Numbered from the stretch's first letter, positions 50,816-60,950 are shown. The stretch: DNA of 64,000 nt from Gemmatimonadota bacterium DH-78 (GCA_038095605.1 CP144380.1:576815-640814), one strand, 5' to 3'. Notes: generated by a model from the sequence alone, not told the origin. Numbers and translations: made by a program.

Positions 50816-52111
50816 TCAGTCGGAAGAGGGTGCAGTCGAGGATCGAGCCAGTTCGCGCCAGCCGATGTCGGAGCGGTAGGTGGCGCCGTCGAACCGCACG
50901 GCGGCTGCAGCCTCTCGACTCCGCTCGGCCGCCTCCGCGAAGGTGGCGCCGATTCCGGTGCAGGCGAGCACGCGCCCGCCCGACGTGACCAGCCGGTCTC
51001 CCTCCCTACGGGTGCCGGCATGGAAAACCATCACGTCGTCGGACTCCTGCACCGCCGACAGGTCGATCGGGAGTCCCTTCTCCACCGGCCCCGGATACCC
51101 TCCCGACGCCACGACCGTGGTCACGGCCGCCCCCTCGCGGAAGCGCGGACGGATGCGCCCGAGCCCCTCGCCGTCGGCGGCGGCCACGAGCAGGTCGAGC
51201 AGCGAACTCGACAGCAGCGGCAGCACCACCTGCGTTTCGGGGTCGCCGAAGCGGCCGTTGAACTCCACCACCCGCGGACCGCGGTCGGTGAGCATCAGCC
51301 CCGCGTAGAGCAGCCCCTGGAAGGCCGAGTCGCGGCGGGCGAGCCCCTGGAGCACCGGGCGGAAAATGCGCTCCCGGATCTCGGTGAGCAGGGCGGGGGT
51401 GGCCGGCGTGACGGGTGCGTAGGCGCCCATTCCGCCGGTGTTCGGCCCGGTGTCGCCCTCGCCGATGCGCTTGTGGTCCTGCGAGGGCATGAGGAGCACC
51501 ACGTCTTCGCCGTCGGTGACGCCGAACACCGACAGCTCCTCGCCCTCCATGAACTCCTCGATCACCACCTCGCGCCCGGCCTCGCCGAACGAGAAGTCGT
51601 CGAGCATCGCGCGCGCCGTCTCGATCGCCTCCTCGACGGTGGCGCACACCACGGCGCCCTTGCCCGCCGCGAGCCCCGACGCCTTCACCACGATCGGCGC
51701 TCCCCGGTCGCGGATCCACGCCTCGGCGGCCTCCGCGTCGGTGAACACCCGGTAGTCGGCGGTGGGCACGCCCTCTTCGCGCATGAGGTCCTTCGCGAAG
51801 GCCTTGGAGCTCTCGATCCGGGCCGCCGCCTTGGTGGGCCCGAACACCGGCAGTCCCTTGAACCGGAACCGGTCGGCGAGCCCCATCGCGAGCGGCGCCT
51901 CGGGACCCACGATCGTGAGGTCGATCGCCCGCGAAGCCGCGAATCCCGACAGCGCCTCCACATCGGTCGGCGCGATCTCCACCGGCTCGCAGAGGGGGCT
52001 CATGCCGCCGTTCGGGCGGGTGGCGTACACCACCGCTCCGGGAGCGTCGCGACGGATCTTCCAGAGAAGGGCGTGCTCCCGCCCCCCGTTGCCTACGAGA
52101 AGGATGCGCAT
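50816..52111 (-). CDS. purD: Phosphoribosylamine-glycine ligase
   Basis: 431 aa. [22 protein letters not shown]-grasp region [35 protein letters not shown] and the C-terminal [14 protein letters not shown] are all typical of PurD, the second step of purine synthesis (5-phosphoribosylamine + glycine + ATP to GAR). No other pur genes lie nearby. A ~560-base noncoding region is upstream. Confidence 0.97.
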   Translation of the reverse strand: MRILLVGNGGREHALLWKIRRDAPGAVVYATRPNGGMSPLCEPVEIAPTDVEALSGFAASRAIDLTIVGPEAPLAMGLADRFRFKGLPVFGPTKAAARIESSKAFAKDLMREEGVPTADYRVFTDAEAAEAWIRDRGAPIVVKASGLAAGKGAVVCATVEEAIETARAMLDDFSFGEAGREVVIEEFMEGEELSVFGVTDGEDVVLLMPSQDHKRIGEGDTGPNTGGMGAYAPVTPATPALLTEIRERIFRPVLQGLARRDSAFQGLLYAGLMLTDRGPRVVEFNGRFGDPETQVVLPLLSSSLLDLLVAAADGEGLGRIRPRFREGAAVTTVVASGGYPGPVEKGLPIDLSAVQESDDVMVFHAGTRREGDRLVTSGGRVLACTGIGATFAEAAERSREAAAAVRFDGATYRSDIGWRELARSSTAPSSD

Positions 52112-52397
52112 GTCGTACCGCTGAAGATTTCCCGGCCGCCCCTGCGACCGCCCCCGAGCCTACCGAGCCCCGCAGGCGATGTCAAAGCCCGGCCTGGGCC
52201 GGTGTGCGGGGGCGGCGGGGCCGGCCGGGCCGGGCCGGGGCGAGGCGAGGCGAGGCCGTGGGCGGATGGCCCGGGTCGGCAGCGCGAGTGGTCCGGGTCG
52301 GTGTCGAAGGACCGCCGGGTCCGCGGGGACGGGGAGAAACCCCCAGGTGAAGCCCACCTGATCGCTCAATCGGCGGTTTCTCCCACATATGACAGGA

Positions 52398-52438
52398 ATC
52401 CTTCTCTCACCTCGAGTGCGTTCCGTCGAGAGAAGGAT
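52398..52438. promoter_or_regulatory. 11-bp stem hairpin between M48 and purD
   Basis: Arms ATCCTTCTCTC (52398-52408) and GAGAGAAGGAT (52428-52438) with a 19-base loop that contains CTCGAG. It could be a terminator of the M48 gene, a leader structure of purD, or a dimeric regulator site. Confidence 0.4.
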
Positions 52439-52447
52439 CCTTCCCAC

Positions 52448-52555
52448 CCCCGGATCGCCCGATCGCCCTCGAACACCGGATCGCCCGAGTCACCCACCCC
52501 CGGATCGCCGGAAAGCACCGGACCGCCGGAATCACCGGACCGCCCGGAAACCGTT
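52448..52555. repeat. Imperfect CCGGATCGCC repeats
   Basis: Roughly five units of about 18-22 bases with core CCGGATCGCC or CCGGACCGCC in the noncoding region upstream of purD. No CRISPR-like spacing; probably slippage-derived. Confidence 0.4.
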
Positions 52556-52672
52556 CGCGCCTTCGGCCGCCAGGCCGAACAGCGATCCTTCCCCCCCCCC
52601 CGCCCGATGAAGGACCGCCGGCCGCGGTCACCGGACGCGCGAAGGGGCCCGTCCGCCCACCCGCAACGGTGA

Positions 52673-53677
52673 CTACTTCCGGAATCCTCCGAAGAAGCTC
52701 TCCCCCATCCGCCGCGCCGCGCCCGCCATCTGGTCGAGCAGGTCCTTCGCGCCCTCGGCGTACGCCTGCGCCGCCTCGCGCAGATCCTCCTGGTAGGCCG
52801 GATCGGGATCGGCCCGGCGCGCGTAGTCGCCCCGCAGCGTGCGGTCGTAGGCGCCGGTCTCGATCCAGGAGCGCACCTCCGACAGCCGCAGCACCCAGAA
52901 GGGGTGGGTGGTGCCCATGAGGTTGAGGATCTTGAACACCTGGTCGGCCACGTCGCCGGTGTCGCGGTACTCCTCGGCCTGACGGATGAACTCGTCGAGG
53001 CTCATCTCGTCCACTTCCTGACCGCCGGCCATCTTCAGCATCGTGCGCATGACGACCTCGGGGTCCTGGACCGTCAGCAGCCCGGCGCGATCACACGACA
53101 ACTCCGCCTTGCGACCCCACTCGAGGAGTCCCACGAGAACCGCGCGCGCCGCGAGCCCGACGATCGGGAAGCCCATGCCCGCGAGCTGCAGCAGGAGCAC
53201 CGTCATCGTGCGATAGAGCACGTGGTCGGAGAGGATGTGGCCGAGTTCGTGGCCGAGAATGAACCGCAGCTCCTCGTCTTCGAGCAGGATCAGCGTGCCC
53301 GAGTTGAGGATGATGAAGGGCTCGTCCATGCCGTAGGCGCCGGCGTTCACGATCGGCGTCTGCGAGATGTAGAGCGGGTACTCCTCCTGTACGTCGAGCG
53401 TCTTCAGCGCTTCCTGATAGATCCGATGGATCCGCGGAAACTGCTTGTCGGACACCCGCACCGCGTTGGCCTGGAAGGCGAGCCGAATCGGCTTCTCTCC
53501 GAAGAATCCGAAGAGTTTGCGAAGGACTTCGTCGAACACCGGCAGCTTGCGCAGCGCAGCCAGGGCCGCCTTGTCCGCGGGGTGCTCCCAGGTGCGCGGC
53601 GCGATATCGGTGAGGACCCGGCGGGCCCGGGCACCGTCGACGCCGTCGACTGGGGTGCGGTCCTGATCGTCCATCAT
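52673..53677 (-). CDS. M48 family zinc metallopeptidase
   Basis: 334 aa. Zinc motif HELGHILSDH (HExxH) at about residue 141, with the third ligand Glu in RKAELSCDRAGLL. Typical of Ste24/HtpX-type M48 peptidases but with only one weak hydrophobic pair (TVLLLQLAGMGFPIVGLAAR), so it may be soluble or a peripheral membrane enzyme. The SCDRAG segment resembles other M48 of the same subfamily (YugP/Oma1-like). Substrate unknown. Followed by a long noncoding region. Confidence 0.88.
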   Translation of the reverse strand: MMDDQDRTPVDGVDGARARRVLTDIAPRTWEHPADKAALAALRKLPVFDEVLRKLFGFFGEKPIRLAFQANAVRVSDKQFPRIHRIYQEALKTLDVQEEYPLYISQTPIVNAGAYGMDEPFIILNSGTLILLEDEELRFILGHELGHILSDHVLYRTMTVLLLQLAGMGFPIVGLAARAVLVGLLEWGRKAELSCDRAGLLTVQDPEVVMRTMLKMAGGQEVDEMSLDEFIRQAEEYRDTGDVADQVFKILNLMGTTHPFWVLRLSEVRSWIETGAYDRTLRGDYARRADPDPAYQEDLREAAQAYAEGAKDLLDQMAGAARRMGESFFGGFRK

Positions 53678-53804
53678 GGCCTCGTGGAGACGGGGTGCTG
53701 ATGCCGCGCGACGCCGGTGCCGACGCGGTCGCTCCCTCTACGGTAGTCATCGCCGGGTGGTTTCAGCCAACGGGCGCCCCGGCGGCGCCCCCGCGTGCTC
53801 GGAG

Positions 53805-54971
53805 TCAGCCGCCGAGCGCGCGGTCGAGATCCGCCACGAGGTCGTCGATCTCCTCGATCCCGACACTCAGGCGAACCAGTCCATCGGTCACACCCATCCG
53901 CTCCCGACGTTCCGCGGGAACCGAGGCGTGGGTCATCAGAGCGGGCACGCTGATCAGGGACTCCACGCCGCCCAAACTCTCGGCCAGAGCGAAGAGTTGC
54001 GTGTGCTCGGCGATGGCCCGGGCCCGGTCGAGGGTGCCGACGTCGAACGACACCATCCCCGTGAAGCCGTCCATCTGCCGGGCGGCGAGCTCGTGCTGCG
54101 GATGCGAGGCCAGCCCGGGGTAGAAGACCCGGTCCACCCGCGGGTGGTCCTCGAGGTACTTCGCCACGGCGAGACCGGCCGCGTTGTGCTGCCGCATGCG
54201 CACGTGGAGCGTCTTCGCGCCGCGCAGGCAGAGCCAGGCGTCCATCGGACCCGGCACGGCCCCGGTCGACTTGCGCACGAAGCGGATCTCCTCGGCCAGG
54301 GCGTCGTCGCGCACCACCAGGGCGCCGCCGATGATGTCGGAGTGCCCGTTCAGGTACTTGGTGGTGGAGTGCACCGTCACGTCGGCGCCCTGCTCCAGCG
54401 GCCGCTGGTTGAAGGGCGAGGCGAAGGTGTTGTCGACCATCAGGATCGCGTCGCCGTCGTGGGCGATGTCGGCGATGGCCGCGATGTCGCAGACCCGCAT
54501 CATCGGGTTGGTGGGCGTCTCCACGTGCACGAGACGGGTGTTCGACTTCATGGCGGCGGCCACCGCCTCCGGGTCGCGCGAGTCGACGAAGGTGAACTCG
54601 ATGCCGAGACGCTCGAACACCCGCGTGAACATGCGGGTGGTGCCCCCGTAGGTGTTCTCCTCCGTCACGATGTGGTCGCCGGCCGAGAGGGTCTTCACCA
54701 CGCTCTCGATCGCCGCGAGGCCGCTCGCGAAGGCGACGCCGTGCTTCCCGGACTCGAGCGCGGCCAGGTTGCGCTCCAGCGCCTCGCGGGTGGGGTTGGC
54801 CACCCGCGCGTAGTCGTACACCCCCCCCAGCGGCTCGGCGATGGCCGGCTGCACGTACGTGGACGTCTGGAAGATCGGGGGCATGATCGCCCCCGTGGTC
54901 GGCTCGGGCGACTGTCCGCCGTGGATGGCGAGGGTGCCGAAGCCGAGGGGTGCGGTGGGGTCGTGGGCCAT
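53805..54971 (-). CDS. Trans-sulfuration PLP enzyme (cystathionine γ-synthase/γ-lyase)
   Basis: 388 aa from ATG 54971. GFGTLAIHGGQSPEPTTGA, YDYARVANPTR, the PLP lysine in HSTTKYLNGHSDIIGG, and the C-terminal ESLISVPALMTHASVP motif match cystathionine γ-lyase/γ-synthase. The T-H-A-S-V-P end is typical of γ-synthase or lyase. Catalyses formation or cleavage of cystathionine. A second paralogue lies at 14547-15722; this one is closer to the classical family. Divergent from glmM. Confidence 0.92.
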   Translation of the reverse strand: MAHDPTAPLGFGTLAIHGGQSPEPTTGAIMPPIFQTSTYVQPAIAEPLGGVYDYARVANPTREALERNLAALESGKHGVAFASGLAAIESVVKTLSAGDHIVTEENTYGGTTRMFTRVFERLGIEFTFVDSRDPEAVAAAMKSNTRLVHVETPTNPMMRVCDIAAIADIAHDGDAILMVDNTFASPFNQRPLEQGADVTVHSTTKYLNGHSDIIGGALVVRDDALAEEIRFVRKSTGAVPGPMDAWLCLRGAKTLHVRMRQHNAAGLAVAKYLEDHPRVDRVFYPGLASHPQHELAARQMDGFTGMVSFDVGTLDRARAIAEHTQLFALAESLGGVESLISVPALMTHASVPAERRERMGVTDGLVRLSVGIEEIDDLVADLDRALGG

Positions 54972-55091
54972 GGCCGTGCCGGTGGGGGTAACGGGTCGGG
55001 AACACGTGAATTTAGTGGGAGTTCCGCGTTGACGCTCCCCCCGGCGGGGGCGACATTCCGCGGACTTCAGCCGCCCCCAACCCCCCGCACA

Positions 55092-56477
55092 ATGCCGCTC
55101 GATCTGCCCCCAGGTCTCATGGTGTCCGTCTCCGGAATCCGGGGACGCGTCGGTGATCCCCTCACCCCGGAACTCGTGTGCGGCGCGGCCGCCGCCTTCG
55201 GGGCCTTCCTCCGCGGGGAGGGCGCTTCGGGCCCCGTGGTGCTCGGGCGCGACTCGCGCACCTCCGGCCCCATGCTGTGCGCGGCCGCCATCGCCGGCCT
55301 GCAGTCGGTGGGCGTGGATGTGATCGACGTCGGCATCGTGCCCACCCCGACCGTGCTGCTGGCGGTGGAGCACCATCACGCCGCCGGAGGCATCGCCATC
55401 ACCGCGAGCCACAACCCGGCCGAGTGGAACGCGCTCAAGCTGGTCACGGGCGAGGGCATGTTTCTCGATGCCGACGCCTCGCTCCGCTACCGCCGGTTCC
55501 TGCGCGAAGACGACCCGCCCCGGGCCGCCTGGAACGCGCTGGGCGGACTGTCGAGCGACGACGAGGCCATCGATCGTCACCTCGAGGCGATTCTCGCACT
55601 CGACATTCTCGACGTAGAGGCCATTCGCGCCGCTGCGCTGCCGGTGGCCCTCGATTGCGTGCGCGGCGCCGGCGGACTCGTGGTGCCGCGGCTGCTCGAG
55701 GCGCTCGGCTGCACCGTCACCGCCATCCACACGGAGGCCGACGGGCACTTCCCGCGCGACCCCGAGCCCACCGCCGAGCACCTCGCCGAGCTGGGCGAGG
55801 TGGTGCGGGCGAGCGGCGCAGTGGTCGGGCTCGCCGTGGACCCCGACGTCGATCGCCTCTCGCTCGTGGACGAGACGGGCGCCGCGGTAGGCGAGGATCT
55901 CACCCTGGCACTCGCCGTCGACACGGTGCTCCGCCGCACGCGGGGCCCGGTGGTGACCAACCTCTCCACCTCGCGCGTGGTGGCCGACGCCGCTGCGGCC
56001 CACGACGTGCCGATGGTGCTGGCGCCGGTCGGCGAGATCAATGTGGCGCGCCGGATGCAGGCCGAGGGCGCGGTGATCGGCGGGGAGGGCAACGGCGGAG
56101 TGATCCTGCCCGCGCTCCACCACACGCGCGACGCACCGGTGGCCGTCGCGCTGATCCTTCAGCATCTGGTCGACACCGGCGAAGCTCTGGCGGGTGCGGT
56201 GGCCCGCTGGCCCACCTACCACATCGAGAAAACGAAGGTGGCGTTCGATCGCTCTGCACTCGACGCGGCCTACGCGGCGCTGTCGGACGATCTCGACGCC
56301 GATGTGGAGGATCGCACCGACGGGTTGCGGCTCGGCTGGAACGAGCGCCGCGCCTGGCTGCACGTGCGGCCCTCGGGCACCGAGCCGATCGTGCGGCTCA
56401 TCGCCGAGGCGCCCGATGAGAAGGCCGCACAGGCGCTGGTCGATCGGGCCGGATCGATCCTCGACGGAGTGGCCTGA
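55092..56477 (+). CDS. glmM: Phosphoglucosamine mutase (GlmM-type phosphohexomutase)
   Basis: 461 aa. VSVSGIRGRVGDPLTPELV, the phosphoserine loop GIAITASHNPAEWNALKL, the metal loop AVDPDVDRLSLVDETG, sugar-binding GGEGNGGVI and the phosphate loop RPSGTEPIVRLI form the complete set. Converts glucosamine-6-P to glucosamine-1-P for UDP-GlcNAc (peptidoglycan, LPS). The neighbour glmS makes its substrate, which supports GlmM over phosphomannomutase. Confidence 0.92.
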   Translation: MPLDLPPGLMVSVSGIRGRVGDPLTPELVCGAAAAFGAFLRGEGASGPVVLGRDSRTSGPMLCAAAIAGLQSVGVDVIDVGIVPTPTVLLAVEHHHAAGGIAITASHNPAEWNALKLVTGEGMFLDADASLRYRRFLREDDPPRAAWNALGGLSSDDEAIDRHLEAILALDILDVEAIRAAALPVALDCVRGAGGLVVPRLLEALGCTVTAIHTEADGHFPRDPEPTAEHLAELGEVVRASGAVVGLAVDPDVDRLSLVDETGAAVGEDLTLALAVDTVLRRTRGPVVTNLSTSRVVADAAAAHDVPMVLAPVGEINVARRMQAEGAVIGGEGNGGVILPALHHTRDAPVAVALILQHLVDTGEALAGAVARWPTYHIEKTKVAFDRSALDAAYAALSDDLDADVEDRTDGLRLGWNERRAWLHVRPSGTEPIVRLIAEAPDEKAAQALVDRAGSILDGVA

Positions 56478-56540
56478 GGGCGGGCGGTCAGGGGCGAGAC
56501 ATTTTCCGGCGCGAAGGCGTCGAATCGAGAGCGAGACGAC

Positions 56541-58379
56541 ATGTGCGGCATCGTAGGCTACCTGGGGCATCGTGAAGCGGCGCCCATCCTCCTCGAGGGG
56601 CTCCGCCGGCTCGAGTACCGCGGGTACGATTCGGCCGGGATCAGCGTCATGGACGACGCCGCGACACTCACCACCGTGCGGCGGGCGGGGAAGCTGGCCG
56701 AGCTCGAGAACGCGATCGCCGATTCGATGCCCTCGGGTCGGGTGGGAATCGCGCACACGCGGTGGGCCACGCACGGCCCGCCCACCGAGGCCAACGCGCA
56801 CCCCCACACGAGTCGCGACGGCGACATCACCCTGATCCACAACGGCATCATCGAGAATGCCGCGGTGATCAAGAAGCGGCTGGTCGAGCTCGGGTACCCC
56901 TTTCGGTCCGACACCGACACCGAGGTGGTGGTGCACCTGATCGACCACCTGTGGCCCGAAGGCGGGGCCCTCGAAGACGCGGTCGCCGCAGCTCTCGCCC
57001 AGGTCGAAGGCGCCTACGGCATCGTCGCGATGTCGTCGCGCGATCCCTTCAAGCTCGTGGCCTCGCGCAACGGCAGCCCGCTGTTGCTGGGCATCGGGGC
57101 CGACGGTGAACTCATGGCGGGGTCCGACGTGGCCGCGGTCGTGGGCGTCACCCGCGACGTGGTCTACCTCGACGACGGCGACGTGGCCGTGCTCGATCGC
57201 ACCGCCTACCGCACCTTCCACCTGGAGCGCGGCTCGGTGCGCCGCAAGGTGCATCAGGTGACCTGGGATCTCGCCGCCATCGAGAAGAGCGGCTACGAGC
57301 ACTTCATGCTCAAGGAGATCCACGAGCAGCCGCAGTCGCTCCGCGACGTCATGCGGGGCCGCCTGCTGCCCGAGGAGGGCATGTCGCGGCTGGGGGGCAT
57401 CACCCTGTCGGATGCCGATCTCGCCAAGGTCGAGCGGATCACCATCACCGCCTGCGGCACCTCCTGGCACGCCGGACTGCTCGGCGAGTACCTGCTCGAG
57501 GAACTGGCCCGGATTCCGGTCGACGTGCAGTACGCCTCGGAGTTCCGCTACAAGAACCCCGTGATCGAAGACAACACCCTGGTGCTGGCCATCAGCCAGT
57601 CGGGGGAGACGGCCGACACCCTCGCCGCACTCCGCGAGGCCAAGCGGCGCGGGGCCCTCACCATGGGCATCGTGAACGTGGTCGGAAGCACCATCGCCCG
57701 AGAGACGGATTTCGGGATGCACCTGCACGCCGGACCCGAGATCGGGGTCGCCTCGACCAAGGCCTTCACCAGCCAGATCGTGGCCCTCGTGCTCTTCAGT
57801 CTGTACATGGGCCGCCGGCGCGACATGTCGGTCCTCGAGGGTCGGGAGATGGTGGAGGCGCTGCAGCGTCTGCCCGACCAGGTGGAGGAGATTCTCCAGC
57901 AGACCGACGATCTGCGCACCCTCGCCCAGGAGTTCGCCGACGCGCGCAACTTCCTCTATCTGGGCCGCGGCTACCAGTTCCCGGTCGCGCTCGAGGGGGC
58001 GCTGAAGCTCAAGGAAGTGAGCTACATCCACGCCGAGGGCTATCCCGCGGCCGAGATGAAGCACGGCCCCATCGCGCTGATCGACGAGGAGATGCCGGTG
58101 GTGTTCCTGGCGCCGCGCGACCCGGTGTACGCGAAGGTGGTGTCGAACATCGAAGAGGTGAAGGCGCGCAGCGGACGGGTGATCGCGGTGGTCAGCGACG
58201 ACGCTCCGGAACTCCAGGGCAAGGTGGACCACCTGATCCGCGTGCCGCAAACCGTGCCTGCGCTGCTGCCCGTGCTCACGACGATCCCCCTGCAGCTGCT
58301 GGCCTATCACGCCGCGATCCTCCGCGGCTGCGACGTGGACCAGCCGCGCAACCTGGCCAAGTCGGTCACGGTCGAGTAG
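56541..58379 (+). CDS. glmS: Glutamine-fructose-6-phosphate aminotransferase
   Basis: 612 aa. Glutaminase domain begins CGIVGYLGHREAA with the catalytic Cys2; SIS-domain motifs ITACGTSWHAGLLGEYLLEE and AISQSGETADTLAALREA; C-terminal end NLAKSVTVE typical of GlmS. First committed step of hexosamine synthesis. 63 bases after glmM, same operon. Some GlmS genes carry a glmS ribozyme upstream, but none was recognised in the 63-base gap. Confidence 0.98.
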   Translation: MCGIVGYLGHREAAPILLEGLRRLEYRGYDSAGISVMDDAATLTTVRRAGKLAELENAIADSMPSGRVGIAHTRWATHGPPTEANAHPHTSRDGDITLIHNGIIENAAVIKKRLVELGYPFRSDTDTEVVVHLIDHLWPEGGALEDAVAAALAQVEGAYGIVAMSSRDPFKLVASRNGSPLLLGIGADGELMAGSDVAAVVGVTRDVVYLDDGDVAVLDRTAYRTFHLERGSVRRKVHQVTWDLAAIEKSGYEHFMLKEIHEQPQSLRDVMRGRLLPEEGMSRLGGITLSDADLAKVERITITACGTSWHAGLLGEYLLEELARIPVDVQYASEFRYKNPVIEDNTLVLAISQSGETADTLAALREAKRRGALTMGIVNVVGSTIARETDFGMHLHAGPEIGVASTKAFTSQIVALVLFSLYMGRRRDMSVLEGREMVEALQRLPDQVEEILQQTDDLRTLAQEFADARNFLYLGRGYQFPVALEGALKLKEVSYIHAEGYPAAEMKHGPIALIDEEMPVVFLAPRDPVYAKVVSNIEEVKARSGRVIAVVSDDAPELQGKVDHLIRVPQTVPALLPVLTTIPLQLLAYHAAILRGCDVDQPRNLAKSVTVE

Positions 58380-58382
58380 GCG

Positions 58383-58823
58383 GTGCGCGTCGTACTGCAA
58401 CGGGTGGCCCGCGCGTCGGTCCGCATCGACGGCCGCGAGGCGGGGGCGGTGGGGAAGGGGCTGCTGCTGCTCGTCGGGTTCGCCCCCGGCGACGATGCGG
58501 CCGCCCTCGAGTGGATGGCCGACAAGGTGATCGGACTCCGCATCTTTCCCGACGCCGAGGGCCGGATGAACCTCGACCTCCGCGAGGTGGAGGGCGGGCT
58601 TCTGGTCGTGAGTCAGTTCACCCTCTACGGCGACACGCGAAAGGGGCGGCGCCCCTCGTTCGTGGGAGCGGCCCACCCCGACGAGGCGATCCCGCTCTAC
58701 GACGCCTTCGTCGAAGCGCTGCGCGAACGGGTGCCGGGGCGGGTGGCCACCGGCGAGTTCGGGGCCGACATGAAGGTGGAGCTGCTCAACGACGGGCCCG
58801 TCACCCTCCTGCTCGAGCGATGA
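58383..58823 (+). CDS. dtd: D-aminoacyl-tRNA deacylase
   Basis: 146 aa. MRVVLQRVARASVRIDGREAG, SQFTLYGDTRKGRRPSF and NDGPVTLLLE are the Dtd signatures. Removes D-amino acids from tRNA. GTG start 3 bases after glmS; its TGA overlaps the ATG of the maf gene (ATGA). Confidence 0.96.
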   Translation: MRVVLQRVARASVRIDGREAGAVGKGLLLLVGFAPGDDAAALEWMADKVIGLRIFPDAEGRMNLDLREVEGGLLVVSQFTLYGDTRKGRRPSFVGAAHPDEAIPLYDAFVEALRERVPGRVATGEFGADMKVELLNDGPVTLLLER

Positions 58824-59446
58824 CCGCGCCCCGGCTCACCCTCGCGTCGGCCTCTCCGCGACGCAGCGACATCCTCACCCGACTCGGTCTCGCGCACGAC
58901 GTGCTCGCGGCCGACATCGACGAAAACCCGTTGCCGGGCGAGCGGCCCGGTCCCCACGTGGAGCGTCTGGCGCGCGAGAAGGCGGCCGCGGTGGCGGCCG
59001 ATCGCCCCGATCGACTGGTGCTCGCGGGCGACACCGTGGTGGTGGCCGACGACCGGATCCTCGGCAAGCCGGCCGACGCCGACGAGGCCGTGGCGATGCT
59101 GATGCGCCTCTCCGGCCGCGCCCACGAGGTGCTGTCGGGGCTCGCCCTCGCCCTTCCGGGCGCCCCGCCGGCCCTCGTCTCCCGCGCCGACCGTACAGTG
59201 GTGCGCTTCCGCGACTTCGACGAGCGGTGGGCGCGCGCCTACGTGGCCACGGGCGAGCCGATGGACAAGGCCGGGGCCTACGGCATCCAGGGGGCCGGCG
59301 GCGCGTTGGTGACCGCGGTGGAGGGCGACTACACTACGGTCGTGGGACTCTCCATCGCGGGGTTGATGGAGCTCCTGCGCGAAGGGGGGTGGGACTACCG
59401 GTTCGGCACGCTCCACCCCCGGGATCGACGCCTCCCGGAGGACTGA
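58820..59446 (+). CDS. maf: Maf-like nucleotide pyrophosphatase
   Basis: 208 aa. LASASPRRSDILTRLGL and LAGDTVVVADDRILGKP are the Maf nucleotide pyrophosphatase motifs; DKAGAYGIQGAGGALV is the C-terminal block. Acts on modified or canonical dTTP/UTP; family linked to septum inhibition. In the glmM-glmS-dtd-maf-glpK transcript. Confidence 0.93.
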   Translation: MTAPRLTLASASPRRSDILTRLGLAHDVLAADIDENPLPGERPGPHVERLAREKAAAVAADRPDRLVLAGDTVVVADDRILGKPADADEAVAMLMRLSGRAHEVLSGLALALPGAPPALVSRADRTVVRFRDFDERWARAYVATGEPMDKAGAYGIQGAGGALVTAVEGDYTTVVGLSIAGLMELLREGGWDYRFGTLHPRDRRLPED

Positions 59447-59447
59447 C

Positions 59448-60950
59448 ATGGCCGTACGCGCCGTCGCGGCGGTGGACCAGGGCACCACGGGGTCCACCGT
59501 GCTCGTCGTGGGCGAGGATGGACGCCTGCTCGCCCGCGCCTACTCGGAGTTCACCCAGCACTTTCCCCGTCCCGGGTGGGTCGAGCACGACGCTTCGGAG
59601 ATCTGGACCGTCACTCGCGACGTGCTCCGCGAGGCGCTCGACGCCGCCTCCGCCGAGGGGGCCCGCGTGGAGTCCATCGGCATCACGAACCAGCGCGAGA
59701 CCGTCGTGCTCTGGGACCGCGCCACGCTGGAGCCCGTGCATCGGGCCATCGTCTGGCAGGATCGCCGCACCACCGACCGGTGCCGGGCCCTGAAGGAGGC
59801 CGGTCACGAGACGGAGGTGCGCCGCCGCACGGGGCTCGTGCTCGACCCGTACTTCAGCGGCACCAAGATCCAGTGGCTGCTCGAGGCGGAGCCGGAGCTG
59901 CGCGCCCGCGCCGAGGCCGGTGAACTGGCCTGCGGCACGATCGACAGCTGGCTGATCGCGCGGATGACGGCGGGTGCCGTGCACGCCACGGACCCCACGA
60001 ACGCGTCGCGCACGCTCCTCTACGATCTGCACGAGCGCGGCTGGGCGGCTCCGCTGCTCGACCTGTTCGGCGTGCCCGAGGCGCTGCTGCCCGAGGTGCG
60101 GCGCAGCGGCGGGTCGTTCGGCACCACCTCGGGCGAGGCGCTGGGGCACGAGCTGCCGATTCTCGGAGTGGCGGGGGATCAGCAGTCGGCGCTGTACGGG
60201 CAGGGCCGGCAGGCGCCCGGCCTCGCGAAGAACACCTACGGCACCGGGGCCTTCCTCCTGCTCCACACCGGCGAGGAGGCGGTGGCCTCGGAGCACGGGC
60301 TGCTCACCACCGCCGCCGTCACCGAAGACGGGGGCCACGGCTACGCCCTCGAGGGGTCGGTGTTCGTGGCGGGGGCCGCGGTGCAGTGGCTGCGCGACGC
60401 CCTCGGGGTGATCGACGACGCGGCGGAGACGGAGGCGCTGGCCGCCTCGCTCGACGGCAACGACGGGGTGTATCTCGTGCCCGCCTTCGTCGGGCTGGGA
60501 GCGCCGCACTGGGACCCGGAGGCGCGCGGCACGATCGTCGGCCTCACGCGGGGCACGGGTCGCGCGCACCTGGCGCGGGCCGCCCTCGAGGCGATGGCGT
60601 ACCGCACCGCCGAGGTCCTCGCCGCGATGGAGGCCGACTCCGGGGTGGAGGCCGAGGAGCTGCGCGTGGACGGAGGCGCGGCCGACAACGACTGGCTCAT
60701 GCGGTTCCAGGCGGGCATCGTCGGGCGGCCGGTGGTGCGCTTTCCCCTGGTCGAGACCACCGCCCTGGGCGCCGCGGCGCTGGCGGGGGTGGGGGCGGGT
60801 GTGTGGACGGATGCGGAGCAGTTCCGGGATTCTCTGGGGACTCCGAGTCGGTTCGAACCGGCACTCGACGAGCAGGAGCGGGTACGTCTCGTGAGCGGGT
60901 GGTCGCGCGCCGTGCGAGCGGCCCGCGCCTGGTCGGCCGATCGGGAGTGA
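59448..60950 (+). CDS. glpK: Glycerol kinase
   Basis: 500 aa. AAVDQGTTGSTVLVV, the substrate site SIGITNQRETVVLWD, IVWQDRRT, GVAGDQQSALYGQG and NTYGTGAFLLLHTGEEAVAS are the GlpK/FGGY motifs. Phosphorylates glycerol to sn-glycerol-3-phosphate. Start 1 base after the maf stop. No glpF or glpD seen nearby; supply of glycerol-3-P for lipid synthesis or catabolism. Confidence 0.97.
   Translation: MAVRAVAAVDQGTTGSTVLVVGEDGRLLARAYSEFTQHFPRPGWVEHDASEIWTVTRDVLREALDAASAEGARVESIGITNQRETVVLWDRATLEPVHRAIVWQDRRTTDRCRALKEAGHETEVRRRTGLVLDPYFSGTKIQWLLEAEPELRARAEAGELACGTIDSWLIARMTAGAVHATDPTNASRTLLYDLHERGWAAPLLDLFGVPEALLPEVRRSGGSFGTTSGEALGHELPILGVAGDQQSALYGQGRQAPGLAKNTYGTGAFLLLHTGEEAVASEHGLLTTAAVTEDGGHGYALEGSVFVAGAAVQWLRDALGVIDDAAETEALAASLDGNDGVYLVPAFVGLGAPHWDPEARGTIVGLTRGTGRAHLARAALEAMAYRTAEVLAAMEADSGVEAEELRVDGGAADNDWLMRFQAGIVGRPVVRFPLVETTALGAAALAGVGAGVWTDAEQFRDSLGTPSRFEPALDEQERVRLVSGWSRAVRAARAWSADRE

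Larger units (their letters stand above)
52112..52672. other. Noncoding region upstream of purD with hairpin and imperfect repeats
   Basis: No gene. Holds a perfect 11-base stem (52398-52408 with 52428-52438, 19-base loop; arm ATCCTTCTCTC), and about five imperfect ~18-20-base units with the core CCGGATCGCC/CCGGACCGCC at 52448-52555. GGCGA repeats occur near 52235. The purD promoter lies here; the hairpin may end the M48 transcript but lacks a T-run. No riboswitch was recognised. Confidence 0.5.

Noticed and set aside
52448-52555. CCGGATCGCC units as a CRISPR-like array
   Set aside because: Units are imperfect, of irregular spacing and without unique spacers.
53805-58676. Open minus-strand frame of over 1600 codons extending across glmM and glmS
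   Set aside because: Only the last 388 codons (from 54971) match a family; the rest is antisense to clear glmM/glmS/dtd genes and is His/Arg-rich as expected of GC-rich shadow frames.
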